Positions 41,202 through 50,413 of a stretch of DNA of 64,000 bases are shown in pieces. Position 1 is the stretch's first letter; the number at the start of each line of letters is the position of its first letter. A program made the position numbers and the translations under genes. The stretch covers positions 93,021 to 157,020 of the forward strand of contig CAIOYC010000003.1 of the NCBI GenBank assembly GCA_903862425.1, given 5' to 3'. Below the pieces are notes generated by a model. It was not told the origin of the DNA. It saw only the letters and a list, made by a program, of their open reading frames with translations, and made no database searches. The DNA comes from an uncultured Caulobacterales bacterium (GTDB lineage Bacteria; Pseudomonadota; Alphaproteobacteria; Caulobacterales; Caulobacteraceae).

Positions 41202-42806
41202 TTACGCGGCCCATAGTTCGGTCGAGACATCCATCTCAGCAACAGCCTCGCACAGGGTCGATGGCCTAGGGCGGTGCGAGACGATGATCAGACCCTGTCC
41301 GGTGGAATGAAGACGCGTGCTGAGCCGCGCTACGATCAGCGCTTCGGTAGCGTTGTCCAGTCCTTCGCTGGGTTCGTCGAGCAGTAGCCATGGCGCGGGC
41401 TTCAGGAAAGCCCGGGCGAGGCAGAGCCGCCGCCTTTCACCTCCAGACAAGCGCGCGCCGTTCTCCCCGATCCAGGTGTCCAGGCCATCAGGAAGGCGCC
41501 TTACCCGTTCGCCGAGCGCCGCGTCGTGCAGCGCAGCCCAAATGGCTTCTTCAGACGCGTGCGGGTTCCCGAGCAGAAGATTTTCGCGCACCGTGCCGGA
41601 GATAACCGCCGCATCCTGTGGCGCGAAGGCGAACAACGTTCGAAGGGCGACGGGCGCAATATCGTCGATATCAACGCCGTCCACGGTTGCTAATCCTCTC
41701 GGCGATGGCTGCAGTCCCATCAGGCGCTCCAGCAAGGTCGTCTTGCCGGACCCGGACACGCCGACGATCGCCAGGCGACCGCCTGTGGGGACTGTATGCC
41801 AAGTCCTGCCCACCTCGACACCCAGGTCGCCGTCCCGCGGCGTCATGGACCGCTTGTCGTATCGTCGCTTGAGGATAGCATCCAGCCTGTGCTGGGCCTC
41901 CCGGACCGCGCCGTCGCCACTGAATGTGCGAACCAAGGCGCCCGCCCCTTCCAGCGCAGCGGCTGCAGCCAAGGCGGCCAAGGTGGCCATCCCCAACGGC
42001 GCGGCCTGCGCCAAAAGCAGCGCGGAGACCGCCGCCAGAGCGGTCATACCATGTAGGAGGATGCTCAGCGCGCCCTCGCCCTTCGACAGGACCGTTCTCG
42101 CATCGCCGAGGGCGGCGGACGCTTTTCCCACCTCGCCGGACGCCCAGTCTTCCAATCCATAGCAGACCAGTTCCGGCGCCGCGGAGGACACGGCGGCGTA
42201 CCGCTCCTTTAGACGGCCCGTCGCGCGCTGCACTTCAGCGCCGGCCCGGGCGCTGATCCGTCGTGAGATCACGCTGCCGCCCAGGATCGCTATCCCCGCG
42301 AGGAGAACGGTCGATCCGCCCGCTGCACCCGCCGCAAGCGCTGTAAGCGTCACTCCGCTGAGTATGGCCGTGGCGGCGGCCCAGATCGTCGGCCGACGGA
42401 TGAACACCGCCTGGATTGCATCGACGTCCTGACCTAGGCGCGCTGAGGCTTCACCGGTCGCCAGTTTGAGCGTTTCCAGCGGTGCGGCAACCAGTCCTTG
42501 AAACAGGCGCGTCCTTATTCCGGCGAGGGCGTAGAGCGTGGCGCGGTGGCCCTCCAGCCTTTCCCCATACCGGCCGGCCGTGCGCACGATGGCCAGGAGC
42601 CGGATCACCGCGCTTGGCAGCATGTAGTTGAACGCTAGAGAGGTTCCAGCAATGCCGGCGAGCGCGGCGCCGGTGATGAACCAGCCGGACAGACCAAGCA
42701 GGCCCACGGCAGCGCCCGCCGCCATCACGCTGCACCCGGTCGCCAGAAGCAGCGGCTTCAGCTGCTTTCGGCGTTCCTGAGTGATGATGCTGACGATAGA
42801 CGTCAT
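41202..42806 (-). CDS. cydC: CydC, ABC-type exporter subunit required for cytochrome bd assembly
   Basis: 534 residues: a six-helix transmembrane domain in the N-terminal 300 residues, then a nucleotide-binding domain with Walker A (IVGVSGSGKTTLLERL), signature (RLSGGERRRLCLARAF) and Walker B (PWLLLDEPSEGLD). CydDC exports cysteine/glutathione and is needed for bd oxidase maturation. The gene lies two bases behind cydD and is in the same operon. The length is typical. Confidence 0.93.
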   Translation of the reverse strand: MTSIVSIITQERRKQLKPLLLATGCSVMAAGAAVGLLGLSGWFITGAALAGIAGTSLAFNYMLPSAVIRLLAIVRTAGRYGERLEGHRATLYALAGIRTRLFQGLVAAPLETLKLATGEASARLGQDVDAIQAVFIRRPTIWAAATAILSGVTLTALAAGAAGGSTVLLAGIAILGGSVISRRISARAGAEVQRATGRLKERYAAVSSAAPELVCYGLEDWASGEVGKASAALGDARTVLSKGEGALSILLHGMTALAAVSALLLAQAAPLGMATLAALAAAAALEGAGALVRTFSGDGAVREAQHRLDAILKRRYDKRSMTPRDGDLGVEVGRTWHTVPTGGRLAIVGVSGSGKTTLLERLMGLQPSPRGLATVDGVDIDDIAPVALRTLFAFAPQDAAVISGTVRENLLLGNPHASEEAIWAALHDAALGERVRRLPDGLDTWIGENGARLSGGERRRLCLARAFLKPAPWLLLDEPSEGLDNATEALIVARLSTRLHSTGQGLIIVSHRPRPSTLCEAVAEMDVSTELWAA

Positions 42807-42808
42807 GG

Positions 42809-44446
42809 TCAGCTTTCCAGCCGGATGATGCGATGGGCCAGGCCGGCGACGGCCTGAGAGTGAGTCGCGATCAGCGCTGTGCGGCCATGCACCATTTCGC
42901 GCAGAACCGGGAGCAGGGCGGCTTCAGACGCGGCATCCAGATTGGCGGTCGGCTCGTCGAGCAGAAGTAGCGGCGCATCCGAAAGGATGGCGCGAGCGAG
43001 GCCAAGTCTGCGGCGTTCTCCGCCGGACAGGCCTCCGCCACGCTCATCGATGATGCGTTCTATAGCCCCACCCAGGGAACCAAGGCCGGATAGCGACAAG
43101 GCTCGAGCTATCTCACGGGCGGATGCGTCCTGTCGTGCGAAGGCTATATTCTCCGCCAGCGTCCCTGGGATCACGATCGGCGCCTGTCCGGCCCACGCCG
43201 ATCTTGGTGGTCGGGTGGGGTCGAAAAGCTCGCCGTCGAGGAAGATGGCCCCATCGGTCGCTCTCGCCAGGCCGAGGAGTAGGTTCAAAATGGTGGATTT
43301 TCCGGCCCCGCTCGGGCCGACGAGCGCCACGACCTCTCCCTGCGCAATGGTCAGGTCGAAATCCATCAAGGCCGCGCGCTCCTCGCCGTCGTAGCGGACG
43401 GTCACGCGATCGAAGCGCAAGTCGGGCGGGTGAGCGAGCCAGGTGGGCGCCCTCGGAGCTGAGGCCCTTTGGGCGTTAGCGAGAGACTCCGCCGCCGTCT
43501 CCGCCGCTTGACGGTCATGATAAACCGCCGCCAATCGGCGAAGCGGTGTGTAGGCTTCCGGGGCGAGCGCAAGCACGAAGACAGCCCGCCCAAGGTCCAG
43601 CCTTTCCGGAACTGGGAATGGCAGAAGGTGCAATAGGTTGAAACCGCAATAGACAGCGACCAGCGCTACCGACAACGCGGCAAAGAAATCGAGCGCCGCC
43701 GAGGAGACGAAGGCGATCTTCAGTACGTCCAGCGTGCGGTGGGCCACGCTGTGCGACGCTTCATGGACCACAGCGGCGGAGCGCGCTTCTGCTCCAAACG
43801 CCAGCACCAGCGGTAAGACCCGCAGTCGATCCACGAAGAGGCCTGACAGCCGGTTCAGCGCGTCGAACTGGCGGCGTGAAACCTCGGCCGCGGCCCCGCC
43901 CGCCAGCACCATGACGGTGACGAATGGAATGAAGGTGCAAAGCACAATCCCAGCGCTGACGGGCGACGCCACGGCCATGGCGGCCATGACGAAGATCGGC
44001 GCTGAGGCGGCGGCGGACCGTGCGGGCGCAAAGCGCGCGAACCAGCCGTCGAGAGATTCGACTCCGTCAACGACGAGCGCCAATCGCTCGCCCAGCGGCC
44101 TCTGGTCGCCGGGGGGCGTGAGTAGGGAGGCTCGGACGATCCGGTCGCGGGTTTGTACCTTGACCTTGGCGGCGGCATGAGCGCCTGCGGTCGTTGCCGA
44201 AAACGCGAATAGCCCTCGGGCGAGCCCGCTCGCAAGCGCCAGCGCCGCCCCCGGCAAGGCCGCGGCCAGGCCGCTTGGCAAAGCGGCGACCACCATGGCC
44301 AGCCCCGCCGCGAAGCCGATGGCCCCGACGCTATCGAGCGCCGTGAAAGCGGCGGCGACACGCGAGACGCCGGCCGCCGCCTTGCCCGCCGCAGCGAGCC
44401 ACGGGCCTGGAGGAGCGTGGGTTATGGCGGTCGCTCCAGCGGGCAT
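42809..44446 (-). CDS. cydD: CydD, ABC-type exporter subunit for cytochrome bd assembly
   Basis: 545 residues with an N-terminal transmembrane domain and a nucleotide-binding domain: Walker A (LVGPSGAGKSTILNLL), signature (GLSGGERRRLGLARAIL), Walker B (PLLLLDEPTANLD) and switch His (LIATHSQAV). It forms the heterodimer with CydC. It is transcribed divergently from cydA, with the FNR-like box between them 34 bases upstream of its start. Confidence 0.93.
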   Translation of the reverse strand: MPAGATAITHAPPGPWLAAAGKAAAGVSRVAAAFTALDSVGAIGFAAGLAMVVAALPSGLAAALPGAALALASGLARGLFAFSATTAGAHAAAKVKVQTRDRIVRASLLTPPGDQRPLGERLALVVDGVESLDGWFARFAPARSAAASAPIFVMAAMAVASPVSAGIVLCTFIPFVTVMVLAGGAAAEVSRRQFDALNRLSGLFVDRLRVLPLVLAFGAEARSAAVVHEASHSVAHRTLDVLKIAFVSSAALDFFAALSVALVAVYCGFNLLHLLPFPVPERLDLGRAVFVLALAPEAYTPLRRLAAVYHDRQAAETAAESLANAQRASAPRAPTWLAHPPDLRFDRVTVRYDGEERAALMDFDLTIAQGEVVALVGPSGAGKSTILNLLLGLARATDGAIFLDGELFDPTRPPRSAWAGQAPIVIPGTLAENIAFARQDASAREIARALSLSGLGSLGGAIERIIDERGGGLSGGERRRLGLARAILSDAPLLLLDEPTANLDAASEAALLPVLREMVHGRTALIATHSQAVAGLAHRIIRLES

Positions 44447-44479
44447 GAGGATGTTTCGCCCGGTCCATCAGGGAGGGCA

Positions 44480-44493
44480 TTGATCCAGGTCAA
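44480..44493. promoter_or_regulatory. FNR/FixK box in the cydD-cydA divergent promoter
   Basis: TTGATCCAGGTCAA agrees closely with the FNR/FixK consensus TTGAT-N4-ATCAA (dyad TTGAYC-N2-GRTCAA). It lies 34 bases before cydD and 71 bases before cydA and is the best such site in the window. It identifies this region as the regulated promoter of the bd-oxidase genes. Confidence 0.85.
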
Positions 44494-44563
44494 GGCGTCG
44501 GCGATGTACACAGCCTAGCTCCCCCCATCGCCGGTCGTCAGTCGACCGAACAGGAGCCGCCCG

Positions 44564-46153
44564 ATGGACCTTTCCGTCGTCGATCTATCTCGACTGCAGT
44601 TTGCGCTTACGGCGCTCTATCATTTCCTGTTCGTGCCCCTGACGCTCGGTCTTTCGATGATGCTGGTCATCATGGAATCCATCTACGTCATGAGTGGCCG
44701 GGCGATCTGGAAGCGGATCACCAAGTTCTGGGCCACCTTGTTCGGGATCAACTTCGCCCTCGGCGTCGCTACCGGGCTGACCATGGAGTTCCAGTTCGGC
44801 ACCAACTGGTCGTACTTCTCACACTATGTGGGTGACATCTTCGGCGCGCCGCTGGCGATTGAAGGGCTGATGGCCTTCTTCCTTGAGGCTACCTTTGTCG
44901 GTCTGATGTTCTTTGGCTGGGAAAAACTATCCAAGCCCGGCCACTTGGCGGTAACCTTTCTCACTGCGCTTGGCACCAACCTCTCCGCGCTCTGGATCCT
45001 GGTCGCCAATGGCTGGATGCAGCATCCCGTCGGCGCGGCGTTCAACCCCCAAACCATGCGCATGGAGATCACCAACTTCCAGGCGGTGATTTTCAACCCG
45101 GTGGCGCAGGCCAAGTTCGTGCACACCGTCTCGGCGGGCTATCTCATCGCAGCCGCCTTCGTGTTCGGCATCTCCTGCATCTACATGCTGCGCGGCAAAT
45201 GGGTGGAGGTGGCGCGGCGGTCGATGACCGTGGCGGCCGCCTTCGGACTGTTGGCGGCGCTTTCCACCGTCGTGTTGGGGGACGAGAGCGGCTACACTCT
45301 CACCGATAATCAGAAGATGAAGCTGGCGGCGCTGGAAGCCGAATGGCGACCGCAGCCCGCCCCCGCCGGCATCACCCTGTTCGGCATCCCCGATCCCAAG
45401 ACCCGCACCACCCGCTTCGAGGTAAAGATCCCATGGGTCCTGGGCGTCATCGCCACACGCAGTTTCGACCAGCCGGTCGCCAGCATCTACGAACTGGTCG
45501 CCACCGCCCAGACCCGGATCGTCTCTGGAATGCTGGCCTATCAGGCCGTGCAGATTCTCAAGACCGATCCGCGCAATGCCCAGGCGAACGCAGTGTTCGC
45601 CGTGCACGGTCGGGATCTGGGTTACGGCCTTTTGCTGAAAAAGTATGTTACCGATCCGAGCAGGGCCGACCAGGCCACGATCGAAAAGGCGGCCTGGGAC
45701 ACGGTGCCGAACGTGCCGCTCATGTTCTGGAGCTTCCGGATCATGGCCTTCACGGGCTTCTTCTTCATAGCCCTGTTCGGCGCGGCGTTCTTCCTGATGT
45801 CACGACGCCTGCATGAGACGCGCTGGCTGCAATGGGCCGGCGCCCTGGCCATCCCCTTGCCGTGGCTTGCCGTTGAACTGGGCTGGATTCTGGCGGAGGT
45901 CGGACGTCAGCCCTGGGCCATCGACGGGGTGCTTCCGACCGGTCTGGGCGCTTCGAGCCTGACGCGGCCAGAGCTGTGGATAACGATCATCGGCTTCACC
46001 GTGATTTACGGCGCGCTGGCCGTGGTGGAGATCGGCCTGATCGTCCGGACGGTGAATAAGGGGCCTTATGTCGCCGATCCCGAGCCGGACCGCCCGGCCC
46101 TGTACCCGAAATCCGACAACCCCGGGCGGCCGCTGGTCGTCGCGGCCGAGTAG
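44564..46153 (+). CDS. cydA: Cytochrome bd ubiquinol oxidase subunit I
   Basis: 529 residues, E. coli-type length, with nine transmembrane segments and the haem b ligands. DLSRLQFALTALYHFLFVPLT holds the N-terminal haem b595 His, the GDESGYTLTDNQKMKLAALEAEW segment is the Q-loop region, and GRQPWAIDGVLPT near the end is conserved. The enzyme reduces O2 to water at high affinity in the inner membrane. It starts the cydABX operon. Confidence 0.95.
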   Translation: MDLSVVDLSRLQFALTALYHFLFVPLTLGLSMMLVIMESIYVMSGRAIWKRITKFWATLFGINFALGVATGLTMEFQFGTNWSYFSHYVGDIFGAPLAIEGLMAFFLEATFVGLMFFGWEKLSKPGHLAVTFLTALGTNLSALWILVANGWMQHPVGAAFNPQTMRMEITNFQAVIFNPVAQAKFVHTVSAGYLIAAAFVFGISCIYMLRGKWVEVARRSMTVAAAFGLLAALSTVVLGDESGYTLTDNQKMKLAALEAEWRPQPAPAGITLFGIPDPKTRTTRFEVKIPWVLGVIATRSFDQPVASIYELVATAQTRIVSGMLAYQAVQILKTDPRNAQANAVFAVHGRDLGYGLLLKKYVTDPSRADQATIEKAAWDTVPNVPLMFWSFRIMAFTGFFFIALFGAAFFLMSRRLHETRWLQWAGALAIPLPWLAVELGWILAEVGRQPWAIDGVLPTGLGASSLTRPELWITIIGFTVIYGALAVVEIGLIVRTVNKGPYVADPEPDRPALYPKSDNPGRPLVVAAE

Positions 46154-46163
46154 GAGAGCCGAC

Positions 46164-47312
46164 ATGCATGTTCCAATCGACTACGACATCTTGCGCATCA
46201 TCTGGTGGAGCCTTCTCGGCGTCCTGCTGATCGGTTTCACGCTCACCGATGGTTTTGACCTCGGCGTCGCGACCCTCCTGCCTTTCGCAGCAAGAACGGA
46301 CGACGAACGCCGAATGGTGATCAACACGGTGGGAGCCACTTGGGAAGGTAATCAGGTGTGGTTCATTCTGGGGGGCGGTGCGATCTTCGCCGCCTGGCCC
46401 TTCGTCTACGCCGTCGCCTTTTCAGGGTTCTACCTCGCCATGTTCCTCGTGCTGGCGGCGTTGATCCTGCGACCGGTGGCGTTCAAGTATCGCTCAAAGC
46501 GGGAGTCCAGGGGCTGGCGCGCGACTTGGGACTGGGCCTTGTTTGTCGGCGGGTTTGTCCCTGCGCTGGTGTTCGGCGTCGCGGTCGGCAACGTCCTGCA
46601 GGGCGCGCCCTTCCACCTCGATGACGACCTGCGCTCTTACTACACTGGTGCGTTCCTTGGCCTGTTCACGCCATTCAGCCTCCTTTGCGGGCTGCTGTCG
46701 GTGGCCATGGTCATTCTTCACGGAGCCGCGTGGCTGACGATCAAGGCTGAACTCGGCGAGGTGCGCGACCGCGCCCGCCGGATCGGCAGCGTCGCAGCGG
46801 TAGCGAGCATCGTACTGTTTGTGACTGGCTTCGCCTTCGTTCGTTTCGGCTCCCTAGGCTATCGGCTCGTTGGCGCACCCGACACGACCGGCCCGTCTAA
46901 CCCCCTGCATACAATTGTCGTCAAAGCGCCAGGCGCGTGGCTGGACAACTTCAGTGGCCATCCTTGGATGCTGATCGCGCCCACTCTGGGAATTATCGGA
47001 GCCGTCGCGGCCTTTTTCGGCGTGCAGCGTGGCCGCGAAGCGCTGGCCATGGGTGGATCTTCGGCTTCGGCCCTCGGTATCATCTCGACGGTCGGACTGT
47101 CGATGTTTCCTATCATCCTGCCGAGTTCGACGGACCCGCGTTCGAGCCTGACCGTCTGGAACGCCTCGTCCAGTCAACTGACGCTGTTCATCATGCTGCT
47201 AGCCACAATCATCTTGTTGCCGATCGTGCTCGGCTACACCGTTTTCGTCTTCCGCGTGCTTTGGGGTCGTATCGACACCAAAGCGATCCTCACCAGCCAC
47301 GACTTCTACTGA
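46164..47312 (+). CDS. cydB: Cytochrome bd ubiquinol oxidase subunit II
   Basis: 382 residues from ATG 46164, ten bases after the cydA stop with GGAGAG between. Eight transmembrane helices are visible, with the subunit II signature LTDGFDLGVATLLPF near the start and TVGATWEGNQVWFILGGG at about residue 55. It pairs with CydA. It is followed 12 bases later by cydX. Confidence 0.95.
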   Translation: MHVPIDYDILRIIWWSLLGVLLIGFTLTDGFDLGVATLLPFAARTDDERRMVINTVGATWEGNQVWFILGGGAIFAAWPFVYAVAFSGFYLAMFLVLAALILRPVAFKYRSKRESRGWRATWDWALFVGGFVPALVFGVAVGNVLQGAPFHLDDDLRSYYTGAFLGLFTPFSLLCGLLSVAMVILHGAAWLTIKAELGEVRDRARRIGSVAAVASIVLFVTGFAFVRFGSLGYRLVGAPDTTGPSNPLHTIVVKAPGAWLDNFSGHPWMLIAPTLGIIGAVAAFFGVQRGREALAMGGSSASALGIISTVGLSMFPIILPSSTDPRSSLTVWNASSSQLTLFIMLLATIILLPIVLGYTVFVFRVLWGRIDTKAILTSHDFY

Positions 47313-47324
47313 GAGGCTAAGCTC

Positions 47325-47477
47325 ATGTGGTATTTTGCCTGGATACTGGGTGTTGGCCTGGCGCTGGCTTTCGCCGTGCTCAACGGTTTGTGGCACGAAC
47401 TTCACCTGCCGGATGAAGACGTTAAGGAAACGCCGGACCTCATGGCGAAATCCAAGGTCAAGACGCACCGGATTTGA
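47325..47477 (+). CDS. cydX: CydX, small subunit of cytochrome bd oxidase
   Basis: 50 residues, ATG 47325 to TGA 47475-47477. The start MWYFAWILGVGLALAFAVLNGLWHEL is the CydX/YbgT signature: a single transmembrane helix with W-Y-x-W-I-L-G. A charged tail follows (LPDEDVKETPDLMAKSKVKTHRI), longer than in E. coli. CydX stabilises the haem-containing site of CydAB. The spacing of 12 bases after cydB and an upstream GAGAGG indicate the same operon. Confidence 0.93.
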   Translation: MWYFAWILGVGLALAFAVLNGLWHELHLPDEDVKETPDLMAKSKVKTHRI

Positions 47478-47487
47478 TACAGATCAA
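47474..47487. promoter_or_regulatory. FNR/FixK-like box overlapping the end of cydX
   Basis: TTGATACAGATCAA is a near-perfect FNR/FixK dyad. It overlaps the last two codons and stop of cydX and lies 50 bases upstream of the next small gene, so it could give that gene its own oxygen-controlled promoter. Confidence 0.7.
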
Positions 47488-47537
47488 TGCCCGAATATTG
47501 CGGCGGACGAACATGCCTCCAACCAAGGAGGTTGACG

Positions 47538-47714
47538 ATGTCTTTGCCTTATATGTTCTTCGTCGGCGGAATGAGTGCGATCGTGCTCGGGCTTCCGACG
47601 TTCTTAGTCGCCGCATCGATCTACACCGCTACCAAGCCCAAGTCGTGGAGCCCTGAGCGTCGTCCATCCACTTTGCGGCGGCCCCAAGTCGTGCAGACGC
47701 AACGCCCCTTCTAA
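47538..47714 (+). CDS. Small membrane protein behind cydABX
   Basis: 58 residues from ATG 47538, preceded by AAGGAGG at 47525-47531. One transmembrane helix (MFFVGGMSAIVLGLPTFLVAASIYTA) and a basic, proline-containing tail (KPKSWSPERRPSTLRRPQ). It is not homologous to CydX by eye. Its position behind an FNR-like box and the bd operon suggests a hypoxia-expressed membrane protein, possibly an oxidase accessory. The function is unknown. Confidence 0.65.
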   Translation: MSLPYMFFVGGMSAIVLGLPTFLVAASIYTATKPKSWSPERRPSTLRRPQVVQTQRPF

Positions 47715-47947
47715 CGACTACATCCGGATGACCGATGGAGCTTCGAAAGTCGAAGCTCACGAGGCGCCGCGGGCAGACCTATCCCTCTGCGTCCCTCTGC
47801 GCCCAAGGGCGACGGTGTCATCGATACTTCAGTCATTCATGGCGCCTGGTGAAGCGCTACGTGGTTCTACGGAATGGAACCTCAAGTCTTTCATCAGCTA
47901 TCTAACGTTATAGATGCACCAACCCAGTAACAGGTTGGCTATTGATC

Positions 47948-48187
47948 ATGAATCTTCCGATGACAGGCGAGGAGAAACTCCAACTCGCCTTGGGTGTCTT
48001 CCGCCAGATGGATACCCCGCCGGGCGGGGGCCTCCCGCCGACCGTATTCGCTGTCGCGGCGGCGCGGGCCGGGCACAGGGCAATGGACGTGAAGGGCGGG
48101 CTTGAGATCGGAGCACGCCGCCGCTGGTTCGAGATCCAGCCGGACGGCTTCGTGACGCTGACCCACCAAGGTTACGACCAGGTCTGA
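47948..48187 (+). CDS. Hypothetical protein, 79 aa
   Basis: A soluble 79-residue protein from ATG 47948. The sequence has an amphipathic helix (GEEKLQLALGVFRQM), a Pro/Gly-rich turn (DTPPGGGLPPTVFAVAAARAG) and an aromatic strand segment (RRRWFEIQPDGFVTLTHQGYD). I do not recognise a family. It precedes the chemoreceptor gene by about 95 bases. Its composition matches the core genome. Confidence 0.5.
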   Translation: MNLPMTGEEKLQLALGVFRQMDTPPGGGLPPTVFAVAAARAGHRAMDVKGGLEIGARRRWFEIQPDGFVTLTHQGYDQV

Positions 48188-48249
48188 ACCGCCGAAGCGG
48201 CTGATGACAATTTTCCGCACAACCGGCTCAGCAAGCCACACACGTGGGG

Positions 48250-48263
48250 CTAGATCGATCTAG
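48250..48263. promoter_or_regulatory. Perfect palindrome upstream of the chemoreceptor gene
   Basis: CTAGATCGATCTAG is a perfect 14-base palindrome ending 19 bases before the chemoreceptor ATG. It resembles an FNR-like dyad with TAGAT in place of TTGAT, but could bind another dimeric regulator or be chance. Confidence 0.35.
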
Positions 48264-48282
48264 TTTCGGAGCGCTCTGCAAG

Positions 48283-50361
48283 ATGTTTGACTGGATCAAT
48301 TCGCGCCTGTCGTTCGGAGCCCGCCTTGGGCTCGTCTGCGCGTTGTTTCTACCGCCGTTGGCGCTTCTCGCGACTCTCTATGTGTCAGGCGCACTCGCCG
48401 ACCTCAATTTCTCCGCAAAGGAGATCGAGGGGGCGCGATACCTTCCGGCTGTCTGGTCCACCATGATTGGCGGCGCAAACGCTCCGGTTCCCCATACAGG
48501 ATTGGCCGAGGTCAAGACGGTGGATGCGTTCACGTCGGCGACCTCATCAACGAGGATTGACCGCGGTATCGACCTGATCGGCGCCGTAGCTATCGGGTCC
48601 AACCTGACATTGGACTCCGGCCTCGACAGCTTCTTCGCCCAGGATGCGGTTACGGTTCGTCTCCCCGCACTTCTCAAAGCGACTGCAGAGCTCAGGAGCG
48701 CGATGGCGAAGGGTGATGCTTCGGCAACACTGTTGGCGCGCGACCACCTTGCGTTAGCGACGGCGGCTGCGAATGCGTCTCTGTCGTCGGCTATGACCAA
48801 TAACGCGTCCGGCGCTGTTCGCCGCGCCCTGGATGCGCCGGTACGTGAGCTTGCTCGAACGGAAGCGGCGATCGACGGCTTGCGCGGCCCCATCGGCCTG
48901 GATGGGCGATCGAACTCTCTGCAGACTCTGGAAGGTCAAATCGACCAGACGTGGCGCGCAACGAACGGCGCCCTGTTGGAACTGCTGAACAAACGCCATT
49001 CCACTAACACGGCCAAGGCCGGCGCCTGTTTGGGGGCTGTTCTTTTGGCGCTGATGCTCACCGTCTTCTTGGCGATGCAGATCACCAAGGGTCTGTCACG
49101 GCGAATGGCCGAGATCCTGAACGCCATGACCCGACTCAGTAGTGGAGATAGCCGGACCGAAATCCCCTACCAAAGCGACCTGAACGAGACGGGCAAGATC
49201 GCGCTCGCCCTCGAAACGTTCAAGACAAACCTTCTGGATCGCAATCGCCTCCAAGACGCGGCCTCGGTCGTTCAGCGCGAGAGCGAACAGAAGCTCGCCA
49301 ATCTGGAAATTTCCCTTAGGACGGCGGGGCAGGATCAGGCCTCGCTGGTGGATGCGCTTGCGGCGGCGCTTGCCCGCTTGGCCGGGGGCGATCTGACAGC
49401 TCGGCTTCCCGACGCCGTCCCGCCAACCTACGCGAAGCTGAAACAAGACTTCGACGTCGCCATGCAGAAGATGGATTCGACGCTGCGACAGGTCGGTGCC
49501 AGCTCGGCCGGCATCGCCTCGAGCGTCAATGAGATTGCGGGCGCCTCGGACGACTTGGCGCGACGAACCGAACAGCAAGCCGCCAGTCTGGAACAGACGG
49601 CCGCGGCTCTTGAGCAACTGACAAGCACGGTTCGTGAGGCGTCGCAGGGCGCGCAGCGCGCAGCAGGCGTCGTGGAAACAACACGTGCGGATACAAAGCA
49701 TTCCGAAGAGGTGATGAGCCAGGCCATCGACGCGATGGAGCAGATACGCGCTTCGTCCGCGCAGATTACCCAGATCATCGGTGTCATCGACGAAATCGCC
49801 TTTCAGACCAATCTGCTGGCGCTGAACGCGGGCGTCGAGGCGGCGCGGGCCGGGGATGCCGGCAGGGGTTTCGCCGTGGTTGCGTCCGAGGTGCGTTCGC
49901 TTGCCCAGCGCTCTGCGGGGGCGGCCAAGGAGATCAAGGCGCTCATCTCGACCAGCGGTCAGCACGTTGGTGCTGGATCGCAGCTCGTCGGCGAGGCCGG
50001 CGAGGCGCTCAAATCCATCGTCTCGAAAGTGGCGGAGATCGACGTCGTGATCGGCCAGATCGCGCGATCCGCAGCCGAGCAGTCCACGAGTCTCTCTGAA
50101 GTGAGCATGGCTGTGAACCAGATGGACCAGGTCACGCAGAAGAATGCCGCGATGGTTGAAGAATCCACGGCGGCAACGCAGGGTCTGAGGGCCGAGATCG
50201 GCGACCTGTCTCGCCAACTCGGCCAGTTCAAGACTTCGGGCGGCGCGGAGAATTTGGATCCCGGCGCCCAGCGTGGCGCCTCCGATCCGCATCATGCACT
50301 ACCCAAGCAGCGCCTGAGGCCGATGCAACGCGCAAACGGCGCGGCTCTGAGAGTCGCCTGA
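48283..50361 (+). CDS. Methyl-accepting chemotaxis protein, transmembrane
   Basis: 692 residues from ATG 48283 (a GTG at 48244 is in frame). First transmembrane segment about residues 15-37, periplasmic sensor of about 230 residues without a family I recognise, second segment (GACLGAVLLALMLTVFLAMQI), HAMP domain (LSRRMAEILNAMTRLSSGDSRTEIPY), and a long cytoplasmic signalling domain with the hairpin tip DEIAFQTNLLALNAGVEAARAGDAGRGFAVVASEVRSLAQRSA. No NWETF-like pentapeptide is seen at the C-terminus. It lies just outside the che operon and on the opposite strand. Confidence 0.93.
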   Translation: MFDWINSRLSFGARLGLVCALFLPPLALLATLYVSGALADLNFSAKEIEGARYLPAVWSTMIGGANAPVPHTGLAEVKTVDAFTSATSSTRIDRGIDLIGAVAIGSNLTLDSGLDSFFAQDAVTVRLPALLKATAELRSAMAKGDASATLLARDHLALATAAANASLSSAMTNNASGAVRRALDAPVRELARTEAAIDGLRGPIGLDGRSNSLQTLEGQIDQTWRATNGALLELLNKRHSTNTAKAGACLGAVLLALMLTVFLAMQITKGLSRRMAEILNAMTRLSSGDSRTEIPYQSDLNETGKIALALETFKTNLLDRNRLQDAASVVQRESEQKLANLEISLRTAGQDQASLVDALAAALARLAGGDLTARLPDAVPPTYAKLKQDFDVAMQKMDSTLRQVGASSAGIASSVNEIAGASDDLARRTEQQAASLEQTAAALEQLTSTVREASQGAQRAAGVVETTRADTKHSEEVMSQAIDAMEQIRASSAQITQIIGVIDEIAFQTNLLALNAGVEAARAGDAGRGFAVVASEVRSLAQRSAGAAKEIKALISTSGQHVGAGSQLVGEAGEALKSIVSKVAEIDVVIGQIARSAAEQSTSLSEVSMAVNQMDQVTQKNAAMVEESTAATQGLRAEIGDLSRQLGQFKTSGGAENLDPGAQRGASDPHHALPKQRLRPMQRANGAALRVA

Positions 50362-50413
50362 CCCAACTCTTCTCCTTCAGCCGGGGCGCTTTCGCCAAAA
50401 ATCAGGATCGATC

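Noticed and set aside
47728..47913. Short plus-strand frame between the cyd genes and the 79-residue protein
   Set aside because: No ribosome-binding site, no recognised motif, and amino-acid make-up like a random frame.
49096..50295. Minus-strand frame of 399 codons opposite the chemoreceptor gene
   Set aside because: Antisense shadow of a conserved MCP signalling domain, with Arg/Leu/Asp bias and no recognisable domain.
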